62,500 bases of DNA from Prorocentrum cordatum (taxonomy: Eukaryota; Sar; Dinophyceae; Prorocentrales; Prorocentraceae): NCBI GenBank assembly GCA_963575745.1, contig CAUYUJ010016282.1:1824532-1887031 (forward strand). Direction: 5' to 3'. The notes below the pieces were generated by a model. It made no database searches and was not told where the DNA came from. It saw nothing but the letters and a program-made list of their open reading frames with translations. The stretch's first letter is position 1. The number at the start of each line of letters is the position of its first letter. Positions 51,901 to 62,313 of this stretch are shown here, piece after piece. The translations under genes were made by a program, and so were the position numbers.

Positions 51901-52544
51901 TTCTATAGGTTTTGGTAGGTTGCTGAGCCCCGGGAGGGGGGGGGGGCACTTTGGTCCGTTCCTGTGGCGCAGCTCCCAGGGGGGGCTAGGGGGAGACATC
52001 CTAATGTAACACAACACAACATGCGGCAATTCTGCAATCATTGGATACATTGGACACGTTGCATTAAGGCGTTCGCCGAAAAACGCTGCCCCTCAGCACG
52101 TCACCCGCGGACGTGGATTCTTAGGCTGACGCCACACTGCCGACCCCTTTGTTTGTTTGTTTGGAGAGACTTTGAAGGGAGCAGTTCGGGGGGAAAAGGT
52201 GCAACCGAGGGCGCGACCGAATGTACCTCCGCCCAGAGGGCTTTTTGGGTTTTGTAAGACGTCTGGGCGCGTCGCCAAGACGAGAGCCACATTTTCAACA
52301 CGATTTCCCTGTGTCCGTGTCACTGCTAAGCAGTATCCAACCTTGTTGACTTCTCGTTTTGAACAGAGCATTGTAGTACCCGCCCTCCTCCCGTCCCGCT
52401 TCCTTCTTGTTTCTTCCTGTTGTTTCATGTCTCCCTCCTGCCTCCCCGTCTCCCTCATCCTTTTGTCTTCCTGTCTCCTCCCTCGCCGTCCCTGCTGGAA
52501 GGGCCATCGTCTCGCTTTCTGTTGACTCCTACCTTCCCGCTGCC
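51901..52544. other. No gene recognised
   Basis: Includes a G run at 51938-51947, unique sequence, and a C/T-rich stretch at 52380-52500. No motif-bearing frame. Confidence 0.4.
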
Positions 52545-53086
52545 TTTGTGGAGCTGCGAACTGCGAGCAGGCTGCAATTGTTGGTCCATCTCTGTGACCC
52601 CCTACGCGGACCCAACTCATATCTCGTCTCGCTGGTGTCCGCGGATTGTGACCATGCCGACGTTTTCGTGGGCTCCTGGGTGTCCTTGTGGAGCGACGTC
52701 TTGCACTGACCCAGCTCAGGTTTCGCCGTGCCGATCTGCACGACTGACGCCGTTTTGATTGCCTCCTGGGAGGCCCAGCAGAGTGGCGTCCTACGCAGAC
52801 CCAGATTAGACACCGGCCTTGCTCCGGGCTGCGAACTGCGCACCCGTCGCCATTTTCGTGGGTTCCTGGAAGGCCCAGCGGAGCGACGTTCTACGTGGAC
52901 CCAGATACGACATCGCCCTCTGCGACTTGCGAAACTGTCTCCACTTTCGTCGGTTCCTGGGAGGTCCAGCGGGGTGACATCCTGCGCGGACCTAATTTTT
53001 GACCTCGCGCTCGCTGTGGGCTGCGACTTGCGCACCCGTCGCCAGCTTCCTGAGCTCCTGGGAGATCAGCGGAGCGAGCCATGTAG

Positions 53087-53215
53087 TCTGAACAGGAGGA
53101 GGAGAAGGAGCAGGAGAAGGAGGAGTGCGAGGAGGAGGAGGAGGAGGAGGAGGAGGAGGAGGAGCAGGGGAAGGAGGAGGACGAGGAGGAGGAGGAGGCG
53201 GAGGAGGAGGAAAGA
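53087..53215. repeat. (GAG)n purine tract
   Basis: About 130 bp of AGG/GAG units inside the 95-bp satellite. Glu/Gly-rich frames are artefacts. Confidence 0.9.
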
Positions 53216-53316
53216 TGGGACCCCGGCCTCCCTGCAGCCGTCACCACTTTCGCGGGGCTCCTGCGAGGACCAGCGCAGCGACGCCTCGAGCAGGCCCAGA
53301 TTTGACTTCGACGTCC

Positions 53317-53494
53317 CTCACCACCCACCAAACCACCCCAACCCAACCCGAAGGCCCAAATTTATCCTCGATTTCCAGTGGGGGGGGGTCGGGGAACGTT
53401 GAAAAAACACGTGGTATCCGTACCCCCCCCAACCCGAAATTCGGGTCAAATTCGGGTCTTCGGGTTGGGTTGGGGTGGCCTGGTAGGCAGTCAG
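53317..53494. mobile_element. Rep2 element, copy 2 (178 bp)
   Basis: Same terminal inverted repeats as the copy at 16648 (CTCACCACCCACCAAACCAC ... GGTAGGCAGTCAG), but slightly longer because the ATTCGGGTC block near the right end is doubled. It lies inside the 95-bp satellite, and the satellite phase differs on the two sides, so a short deletion may have accompanied insertion. Only a 3-5 bp flank match (TCC or GTCCC) is seen. Confidence 0.65.
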
Positions 53495-53915
53495 TCCCTG
53501 GGGGCCCGGCAGGGTGGCGTCCGAAGCTGAGGACGCGACCTCGCCGTCCCTGAGGGGGCTGCGAACTGCAGCTTGGCTCCCTCGGAGACACCAGAGTGAC
53601 GTCACGCGCGGATCATTGGCGAGTCTGTCGCCATGTTCGTGGGCCCGTGAGAGGCCCACCGCAGTGACGTCATACGCGGATCAGATGAGATCTCGCCTTC
53701 CCTGGAGGTTGCGCTTAGCGACATTGTCGCCAGTGTCTCGGTCTACAACGAGAGACGTCCTCACCCCCGCTCGCGGTCATCGTTGTCTTGGTTCCGCCTT
53801 GTTTCGTCAATGACATGTTTTCAAGTATAGTTTCACTCATACCGTTTCCCGAGAGTCGTGACTCGCGGGAGCGTGCCATGTAGTTTTCATACCATGCCGC
53901 GTTCTCTGTCACGGC

Positions 53916-54150
53916 ATCATCTGTGACAGTGTTAGCCGATTGGTTTGGTCACGTGTTGCAGATGGGTGGTGCACGTCGACAGGGTATGTTTGGACCAGCG
54001 TGCGCGGTGCCAAGGAGAGTGCCCCGTTTTGTAGACGATTCGCCGTGCATCCGTGCAGTACACTTCCCAGGTCGCACGCGACGACGAAGTATCAGGCGAA
54101 ACGGCCGGTCAGGGCGTCTAGCGTCGCGACGGAGGGGGAGTCGATTATAA
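53916..54150 (+). other. Possible LINE tail fragment
   Basis: The frame reads VTVLADWFGHVLQMGGARRQ GMFGPA near 53920-53985. This resembles the W.GHV.RM block at the C-terminus of many LINEs. It is isolated and short, so coincidence is quite possible. Confidence 0.25.
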
Positions 54151-54154
54151 GGAG

Positions 54155-54440
54155 GATGGAGAATTTGGAGGAGGAAGAGAAGGAATACGGCAAGGTAAAC
54201 TAGGAAACGGAAGAGGGAGAAGCACGAGGGAGGAGTAGGAGGAGGATGAAATAGGGAGAGGAGGGAGGAATTTGAGGAAGAGGAGGGGGAGGTTGGGTGG
54301 AGGCGGAGGAGGGGGAGACGCAGGAGAAAGAGAGGGCGGAGGAGGAGTAGAAGAAGGACGTGGATGATGATGAAGAGGAGGCTGGGGAGCAGAGGAAGTA
54401 AAAAAAAGAGGAGGATAAAGTGGAGTGCGAGGAGAGGGAA
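54155..54440. repeat. A/G-rich purine tract
   Basis: GGAGGA, GAAGAG and GGGAGA units with few pyrimidines over about 285 bp. Confidence 0.85.
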
Positions 54441-55394
54441 CAGGAGCCTCCACCCGCCCCCGCCTGTTCCCAATTTCCCTTCTCCTCCCTTGCGAAAAGC
54501 CCTGCAGGAGCCACCGGCAGCTGGACCTTCTGGGCAACTGGCACACCGCGTCGGAGAGGAAGGCGAGTCCCAGTCCAAAACACCCCTCCTCGAGGTAAGA
54601 GGAAGGGTGTTGGCGGGAGGGTTGAACGCACGACGACGCGCAGAGGGTAAGAGGCAGGGTACGAGGAATGGTAAGACAACGTTGCGGGCGGGAGGGTAAG
54701 AGGAAGGGTGTTAGCGGGTGCAGAGCGGTAGAAACTATCTAGGAGGCTTGCGATGGGACTGGTGGCATTTAAGTGTTCCACTAGGGGTGAGCAGCAGTAT
54801 TGCGTCATCACACTTTTACCCCTTCCTCTCCCTCTCCTGCCAGCTCCTATCGTCGTCTATCGTGCTACATGGGACTCGTCTGAATGGTCGTGCAACCGTG
54901 AGGCTGCACAGGGATTGCTTGGGGCTCACTGTTCAGAGACTCTGTTGGGGCGCCTGAGGGGCTTCCCCTCGTTCTCTCCTGGCGCCTCTCCCGACGCCCT
55001 CCTCTCATTGCCCCTGCTTGCGCTCTTTCATATCTCGCCCTCTTCGCTCTGGCCGCCCTGGAACTACTTTGTGTCAAGCAGCGCGCGGGTGCGGTGCAGG
55101 CTGATTCCAACCCGTCGGCGTCTACCTCCCTGGCACGCCCTCACGCAATATGGCTCCAAGAGCATGAGGTCGACGCCAAAATGGTCTGACAGGAAATCGG
55201 ATGCTGGAGTCCAAAATAAACGGAGTCGGATGCTGTCACTTTGCCAAGTTGGTGGAGTCCAAAATAAACGTCGTGGCAGGAGTATGCGTGCCTTCCGTGT
55301 GGGCGGGCCGACCGTGCGTTGTGTCCCAGTCGAAGCGGCCTGGCAGGACGTGGAGGCCTTAGTTGCCCGCAAGATTGACGTTTTTGGAAAAACT
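54441..55394. other. Unrecognised; one 218-codon frame
   Basis: Frame 54753-55409 (+) has no motif. It contains two copies of GGAGTCCAAAATAAACG (55208-55224 and 55252-55268), about 44 bp apart. The call is left open. Confidence 0.3.
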
Positions 55395-55935
55395 TTCAGA
55401 CCTGTATAATGTTTGCCTCTCGGAGCTCTCTTGAGAGTGTTCTCGGATGCCTTCGGGGGTCCCGTAGACCGTTTCGGAGGCGAGTTGGATTTTGTTTGGA
55501 GAGTCTGAAGGCGTTCTTCTCTTCGTCGTCTTGGAGCCGTCGGGGGCCACTTTGAGGCAGCCGGAGGCGCCTGTTGAGAGCCAGACCCCCCCAATAAGGG
55601 CGGGACCCTCCCAGGTGAGTTCGGCGCGGGTCGTCCGGGCCCGGGTGAGTTCGGATAGGGGTCGTCCGGGGCCAGGGGGGTCAAGTTCTTGGTTTGGGGT
55701 CCTTGGGGGGGCATTCTGGGAGGAACGAGTCTCTCACGCCTAGAGACCCTCAAGGGGTCGGCGGAGTTGGGCCTGTCGGGGTCCTCTTGGGGAGGCTCTT
55801 GGGTCGTCTCGAAGGCTTCTTGGGCCGTCTTGGGGCCATCTCGGGCATCTCAGAACGCTCTTGAGCCGTCTCGGATGCCTCTTTGACCCTGCTGGGGACC
55901 TCTTGGGACCCCCTTCGCCCGTTTTGGGGCCCTGT
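55395..55935. repeat. CTTGGGG minisatellite, locus 3
   Basis: A sparser version of the unit family at loci 1 and 2 (TCTTGGGGAGGCTCTTGGGT, CGTCTTGGGGCCATCTCGGG), clearest at 55780-55930. Confidence 0.6.
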
Positions 55936-56562
55936 TGGGCGGGGTCACCGCCCCAAGGGCCCATCATACCCACCCCCGTAGCATCCAGGAGCGCCCAGCA
56001 GCGCTTGGGAAACCGTGGGGCTGGGCCTTAGAGAACCTTGCAAACCCTCTACCCCTCAGGGTTGCAAGTTGCATGAGCCTTGGGGTATTCCACTACGTGC
56101 TAAAAGAACGGTGCCCGATATACTTAATTTAAACGGGTCTTCAGTTGAGGACGACGACGCGGGTGGGTTGGGGGAAGGGGGAAGGTTGAGGTCTCAAGGA
56201 GGCTTGACGGCCCGCGGAGTGGGGAGGGGGGAAAATGCATGGGGGAGAGGCGGACGGCGGGGGGGGGGGGGCATCGAAGTGGATGGAAAGAGGGGACGGG
56301 CAGCGGAAGGGGTGGAAAAGGTGGGGGGGGATGTGTTTGACGCGGACGGGGTGGAGGAGGGAAAGGCCATTGAGTGCAGCGCTATGGAATTGTGTCTGCC
56401 ACGCTGAGCAGAACAGAGGGGGCAGTGACACGGGGGAGTAGAGGCGGAGGGGCGGGTCCACCGACAGGACAGGTCCAGGGAGTATTTCCAAACGCTCCCC
56501 TCTAACATGAGGGTTTGCAGGGTTAGTGCAGCGAAAAGAAGAGAGACTTCTCCGCAGCAGCG
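55936..56562. other. No gene recognised
   Basis: G-rich and purine-rich sequence at 56160-56350 with a G run at 56260-56271. No LTR border for element D could be fixed. Confidence 0.35.
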
Positions 56563-56586
56563 GCCGGCCTTTGTCTCACGGCCGGC
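56563..56586. repeat. Small hairpin upstream of element D gag
   Basis: GCCGGCC (56563-56569) and GGCCGGC (56580-56586) pair around a 10-nt loop, about 40 nt before the ATG at 56624. It might be a leader structure of the element. Confidence 0.45.
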
Positions 56587-56623
56587 TATATCACACGCGT
56601 CTATCTTACATACCTAACGAACC

Positions 56624-57790
56624 CATGGCGACAAGTACATCGTCGAAGTATTCGCCGGGACCGAACGGCCTCCCTTGAGCAAGGCCGTGGCTGGCCAGCA
56701 GGTTGCCACGGCAGCCGCCGAGCGGACGACGGCGGAGGGCGCCGAGGCTAGTTATGCAGCGAGAGCAGACCGAAGTCAATGACTTTCGTCAGCGGGCGCA
56801 GACGGCCGCCCTGGCTGCTAACGCGAGCTCTGTTCGCGCGAATGCCGAAATCTTGGACGCGTTGGCAAGGGCCCAGAGGATAGAGCTGGAAGCGAGCAGC
56901 GAGGTGAACGTCACGTCCCGCAGCATTGAGCCGCGCGCTTTACAATCGCTGGCGAGCTGGGAGGCCCCGCGCGAGCAGAAGTGCCGTGAGCGGGCAGAGC
57001 TCCGCATTTAAAGCGGCTTACGTGAGGTTTCGTGAGCGGCCGGGGCGGCTATGGTCGTCGCGGCAGGGACGCCGTCGTCTCGGGCGCATGCGCCGAGGCC
57101 GGCGACGCGCGCCGCGCGGATGGGCGGACCGCGGCGGATTGAAAAGGAAGGTGGCGGAGCGCGATTGCGGGCCGCGCACGGCGCAGTCTCTCTGCGGCGG
57201 ACATTATGGTCGGGGGGTAGGGGGCCAACGCGCCAGTTGCGCTGCGGCGTCGCCAAAGAGGGAACGAGAAGCTGAGGGGAGGCGCGGAGGAGAGGAGGAA
57301 ATGGAGCGCGACGCGTGGGCGCAGCTCGAAGTGCGAATGGTGGCCCAAACGGCCCTCGGAGTTAGGCCATTCGACTGCCCGCCCGCGCCCGGGGCGCCTC
57401 GCGGCCGCGCCGCGAACGCTTCCGAACGGGCGGTGGAACAGAAGATCGAGAGCGAGGTTGTCTCGCGCCCGACGGCGCTCGAGGACTTCGCCGCGGCCAA
57501 GGGCGACGTCGATGCTTGTTTCGAGAGGCCACGCAAAGCATGGAACGCCGCGCCGAGGCCAATGACAGCAAGCGGGGGCTTCGCGCAAAGAACCGCGCGG
57601 AGGTAGCTGCTCTCGCTGGGGCACGGGAGCCGGGGGAAGAGGAGAAGGCCGGGGAAGAAGCGGAGCGGCGCTGGAGGAAGGGCAAGAAAGCCGAGAGCGC
57701 GCGGGCGGCGCCTGCGACCTCCGCGCCCAGCCACCCCCCCACCACCACCAACCCGGGCAAGCCCGCCGGCAGCGGCGCCGCTGGCGGGGG
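56624..57790 (+). pseudogene. Gag-like N-terminal region of element D
   Basis: An ATG in the context CCCATGG reads MATSTSSKYSPGPNGLP and meets TGA. One frame over the reading continues as SKAVAGQQVATAAAERTTAE, and another frame gives FRQRAQTAALAANASSVRAN, then NAEILDALARAQRIELEASS. The Ala/Glu/Arg-rich helical composition fits gag but is not specific. The 56926-57606 and 57516-57821 frames continue with similar composition (REPGEEEKAGEEAERRWRKG). No zinc knuckle was found. Confidence 0.35.
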
Positions 57791-60190
57791 CGTCGTTTTT
57801 GCAGAGCGAGGAAACGGGTGATCCTGTGCCTGGGGGCGATGCGCCCGCGAGGCGCGCGAAGGGCCCCGGCCCTCCCGGCGACGGCGGCGGCGATTCTGAC
57901 GATGATATGGGCGGTGACCCCGACGGGCCCGATTAAGATCGCGCGAGGACGAGTCCTCCGACGAAGGGGGCGGCGACGACAGATCGGCGTCGTCGACGCT
58001 ATGCCCTGCCGCCTGGCGGTCCACTTCCAGTCTGGGATGGGGTCGTTCTGCTTCTGGGCGGCGCGCAGGGGGCGGCTGCGCATTTGAATGATGCCGGCAA
58101 AACCGAGAGTCAATGTTGAGCCCGTCTCGGGCGCTGGCGGTTGCCGAGCATGGGGCAGACACGTGGCGAGGCGCATCGCATCCTGCCCCCCTCAGCGCTG
58201 GGTCGCCGCTGGCAGGGCCCTCGAGGCATTCGACTTGAAAGGGGCCCAGGCCGAGGAACTACGCGGGCCCGGAGTGTTCGGCGGGATCGACTTCCTGATC
58301 GTATCGGATCCAGATCCCCTCTGGCCAAGAATCGCTTCCCCCCACGCGACACGTGGCACGTGAAATCGATTGGCTCGACGCCGCGATGCCGGGGCAGGCG
58401 AAGATGCTCGCGGGCCGCGCCGGTCTGCGCGCCATGGCCGCGCGGCCCACCGCCCGCCGGGATCGCGGTCAAGCGCGCGCGGGCCAGGGCCTGATGGACA
58501 TTGGGATCCGTGGTGCGGGCAAGGAGGCAGTTGCGGACCTGTTTCATTTTCTCGACGAGTGGATGGAAATAGCGACGGCATTCAGAATGCCCGCGAGTCG
58601 CCCCGCCCGCCCATCCAAGAGCACATCTGTAGTTGAACAAGTGCCCCTGCATGGCCATGGCCCCTCTCGCGTGCGACCGCAGCTGAGACGAGCGCGGAAA
58701 AGGCACGCAGTCCTACGTTTGGCTCTTGGGGCAGATCAGCAGGCGCCTGCAGTCGGATCGGGGATCCCGCAAACATGCTGTCCAGCCCTAATAGCTGCAT
58801 GCCCGTCGCCTCCACGCGGGGGGCCAGGGCGGCGGCGGCGGCGGCGACGGTGGAGGCGAGAGCTCCGCCCACATGAAAGATGGACGCCCCGAGAGGGACG
58901 TGGAGTTTCAGCGGCGCGCGCAGGGGAAGCGCCCTTGCCCGCGCGCTGAATGTCAGCGCAAGCGCGCGAAGGTTACAGCTCCTGCGCCCGCGGCCCCGGC
59001 GCCGCCAAACGCTACCCCAGCCGCGAAGGCGACGATGGCGGCGACGGGGAGAGGATCGCAGCCGGAGCTGAGATCGCGGTGAACAGGAATCCGGGGGGGG
59101 GGGGGGCGGGGGCCGCCAGCGATCCCAGAGTCGAGCATCAAGCGCGACTTCCTCCAACAATGGATTGTGTTATGCCTTCAATCAGGGCGCGTGGTCGCTC
59201 TCTCAAGACGGACGCCCTCGACGGGGCCGCCGAGCGACGACCGCGGAGAAGCTCGCACGGGATAGTCGGGGGTCGAGCGGAGAGCCTATCCCCTGCGAGC
59301 GGACTCCCCGATCAGACCTCCGCCGCCGCCCAGCGCGCGGAGAAGACCGCGGCGCTGGGCTGGCGGGGCGGGGGCGAGCCCGAGATGGCAAGGGGGCGGG
59401 GGCCCGGAAGCCAGGAGAAGCGCCTGTGCCGGAGGTTTCTGCTAGGCAGCCCTGCCCCTTCGGCGGGGGTTGCCGGGGTGGGGCAGGCGCGCCCGGACAT
59501 CCGCGGCGAGCAGGGTCGGCGCCCGGCGACCGCGTCGCCGGCGCCAACCTGGTTCGGGCCGGCGCTGACTGTGCCAGCCCGGGCCTGGGCGAGGGCGCGG
59601 CGCCGCGCGCCGCCTCTGCAATTGCCGCGCCAGATCAGGATTCTGCGCGTCGCTGTTAGACTTCGCGGCTGGATCGACAGCTTCATGGGGCAGCGACAGT
59701 AGCTGCCGTTCGACGGGAATTGGTCGGGCGGCTCTGGCGTCGGGGCGAGGCGAGGCTGCTGCCGGCCCGCTCGTTCGATTGCCGTGGCGCAGCTTCCAGG
59801 CCGGTTGAATCGCGGCGCTCTCGCGGCCGCGCTGCGAAGCGGCAAGCCAGGGCGACGCGTCCTCCGCGTTCGCGCGGGGGGCGAGAGAAGGGGCAATATC
59901 AATCGAGCCGCGCGCGCATTGAGCCCGCCTACTCCTGTCCTGGCCGCTCGGGCGTTGCGGGCGCCCTGGAAGGGGCGCCCGCGGTTTGTGCCAAGGTTGG
60001 CCAGGAGACGGAAGACAGCGCACCGGGGGCTGGCTCATGAAGAAGCAGCCCTTCTAGAGGAGGAGGTCTGGCGCCTGCGGGCCAGCGCGGGGGGCAGATC
60101 TCGAACGGAGATCTCGCCGACGCCAGCAGCGGTTGCGGCCGCGAGCGCGCCGCAGTTTCCGCGGGAATAGCCTCCGCGATCAAGGGGGCC
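57791..60190 (+). pseudogene. Middle part of element D, poorly resolved
   Basis: An acidic Gly/Asp stretch (GDGGGDSDDDMGGDPDGPD, near 57872-57935, and SSDEGGGDD nearby) resembles the acidic linker of dinoflagellate copia gags. Further frames (58353-58949, 58950-59702) are long, GC-rich and without motif; mirror frames run antisense. A G run lies at 59093-59107. No domain is called here. Confidence 0.3.
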
Positions 60191-60650
60191 AGGAGGGCCT
60201 GCCCCGCCCGGCTTGGATCCATGAGGCCCATCGTCGGCGCCAGCTGCGGCCCCGATCTGCTCCTGTCAACTTCTCGCGCGATGTGGAAACGATGGGCTGC
60301 GCCACTCCTCCGGCTACGCCCATTGCCCTTGACTCAGCTGGGCGGCTGTCGCGCGCCCGGGGCGCGGCGGGGATCGCCGGCAACGAGCCGCGCGCGGGAA
60401 TGTAGAGGTCGCCGTCATGCTGGAGACCCCGAGCGCGATATCAGTATGCGAATATTATGCAATGACCACGGCTACACTTTCCACTGGGAGGCCGGCGGAG
60501 TTCCGCGCCTGCTGTTGCCTTATGGAGGACGGCTTGACCTCGCGCTGGATGGCAAGATCCCGCGCCTTACCGCGCGGGGCAGAGGGGCCTTGAGAGGGGG
60601 TGTCCGGCGGCCTGGCGGGGCTGGAACGGTTGTCTCGCGCGGCGGCTAGC
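60191..60650 (+). pseudogene. Protease-region remnant of element D
   Basis: Around 60211-60240 a damaged LDS/MRPI string suggests a lost DSG...LRP active site. In the frame 60221-60649 the block HGYTFHWEAGGVPRLLLPYG, then GRLDLALDGKIPRLT (60464-60570), matches the W...G..l.hP..G.l.l.l...cP.l pattern that ends the protease part of these elements. This last block is the firmer evidence. Confidence 0.45.
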
Positions 60651-61560
60651 GCGATCTCATGTCGGGGCGACCCCAGCAGGGCGGGGGCCCTCCACTCCAG
60701 GCGGCCAAGTAGAGCGCGACTTTCGAACTGCACGCGCACAAAGTGGTGGCCGAGGGCGCCTTCGCGAACGTCGCCAAGGATTCGACGTCTGAGAGTGCCG
60801 GAGGAGGCTGCGCCTCCACCGATGCAGCGTTGCACGGTCAGGACACGCGTACCTATTTCTATTGCGAGCCCCGAGAGGCAGCTGACCTGGGCTGGACCGC
60901 TTCCAGAACAGGTTGCGCTGGCGGAATGCCATCAAGGGAGATCGATCAGCACGCGTCACCAGCGATCGATCCAAGAGACAGGCGGTTCACGCGACCGCGT
61001 TGCGCGGCTCCGCGGCGGCGCCAGCCCAAGGCGACGCGCGCATCGCCGAGGCTTTGCCTGAGTGGCCAGGCGTCGTAGAGGTAGGCGACGACCTCGGCGC
61101 AGTTGGCCCAGGAGAAGATAGGATGCTGAAACTGCTGAGACGTCCGAGACGGAAAGACTCAAACGTGAGGTCGTCCCCTGGCAGCTTTTATTAACGTATG
61201 TGCCGAAGAACCTTTTTCTGCGCAACTTGCCAGTGGGCAAGGACATTTAAGGTTCAACAGAGCACAAGAAGAACGCGGCCTGCAAACAGTTACGGCCCTT
61301 CTATGAGCCGACGGTGTTCGGGGGTCTGTGCGCCATGGGCATCTGGTTCGCGGCCGATGATCTCTCGCAGGGGGTCCGCGGGGAAACCTCGCGCGCTAGT
61401 TGCGCGACTGGTTTGCGGGGGTCTTGGCTGGCCAGGGCACTCGCGACAATTTGGCAGAGCACGCGGTCTTTTTATCCGGCCGGCTTTACGAGCGCATTCC
61501 GAGCATTTGGCGCACGCGTGCCCGGACGCGGCACCTGAATTCAAACGGGCATGCAGTTTG
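60651..61560 (+). pseudogene. Element D region between protease and integrase
   Basis: Frames at 60743-61078, 60913-61194 and 61198-61686 overlap. Readable pieces such as GDARIAEALPEWPGVVEVGD and GEDRMLKLLRRPRRKDS look protein-like but match no named domain. The N-terminal zinc finger of integrase is expected here and was not recovered. Confidence 0.3.
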
Positions 61561-62313
61561 CTCACCAAGCATCCTCGAGCGCGTCGGCGACCGCTCACGA
61601 CTCGACCCGACCTGCCAACGAGAAGCAGAACTCCGTCGCGGAGCGAGCGAGCGGTATTGTTCAAGACGGAGCTCGCGCGCCCCTGATGACTGCTAGTTTG
61701 CCCGCACCGTTTTGGGCACGCGCGGCGCCTCACTTCTGCCCGCGCGACAATGCGCGGCAGGGAAGTGCCGACGAGTCGCCGCGGAAGAAGAGATCTGGGG
61801 TGCCCTTTGATTCCCCTCTTGCGCCTTCTGGGCCGGCGGCTCGAGTGCCGCCGCCACTTGATGCCGGCTGCGGGCAGCCCGAGACCGGCCCGAGGACGCG
61901 GTTCGGCTTTCATTTCGCTTCTGTTCATCATGCAGGGGGCCGAGCAGGGTCGGGCCAGCATTGCGCGCGCCGCGCGATCCGCTTGGGGGTCTTACTTTCA
62001 GGGCGGGCACAGAGCAGGGCGGCCGAAGGTCCGTCGTCGAGAGGTCAACACAAACCTGGGCCGACGCATGCGTAGAAGATGGCGTGGTCGGTGGCCTAGA
62101 CGGGATTGCTGTGGCCAAGCCTCTGGGAGTCATTGTTCTCCTCCTGCTGCGGAGGGCCCGCGACCAGGCGTCGGTGGCGGTGCCATCTCTCAGCTTAGGA
62201 CGCCTGCTTTCAGGCGGCCGCGTCGCCGGCGGGCTGGCCGAGGCCCGGGCGGGGCTCAGCCGCCCAGGAGGGATCCCGCATCGTCGAGCGGGGTCGCTGC
62301 ACGCGAGGCTCAA
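61561..62313 (+). pseudogene. Integrase C-terminal part of element D
   Basis: Frame 61551-62075 reads SATAHDSTRPANEKQNSVAE, then RASGIVQDGARAPLMTASLP and APFWARAAPHF. This is the end of a copia/retroviral integrase core: a ...NG.AERAVG.vk..AR.ll..a.LP..FW..A signature with the catalytic Glu in VAERA. RKKRSGV and PLAPSGPAARVPP then match the RFG..V......P.G....F block after the core. Frames beyond 62080 are Arg/Gly/Ala-rich linker. The first two acids are not resolved. Confidence 0.6.

Larger units (their letters stand above)
52545..53730. repeat. ~95-bp satellite, about nine copies, interrupted
   Basis: Units contain CTGCGAACTGCGCACCCGTC, GCCATTTTCGTGGGCTCCTG, GGAGGCCCAGCGGAG(T/C)GACG and TCCTACGCGGACCCAGAT. 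Anchors are near 52671, 52761, 52861, 52952, 53052, 53255, 53491, 53575 and 53641. A (GAG)n tract (53087-53215) and Rep2 copy 2 (53317-53494) interrupt it. Confidence 0.7.

Noticed and set aside
55172-55194. Reverse-strand CCATTTTGGC as SL relic
   Set aside because: A ten-base match needs insertions on both sides to extend. A few such hits are expected at random.
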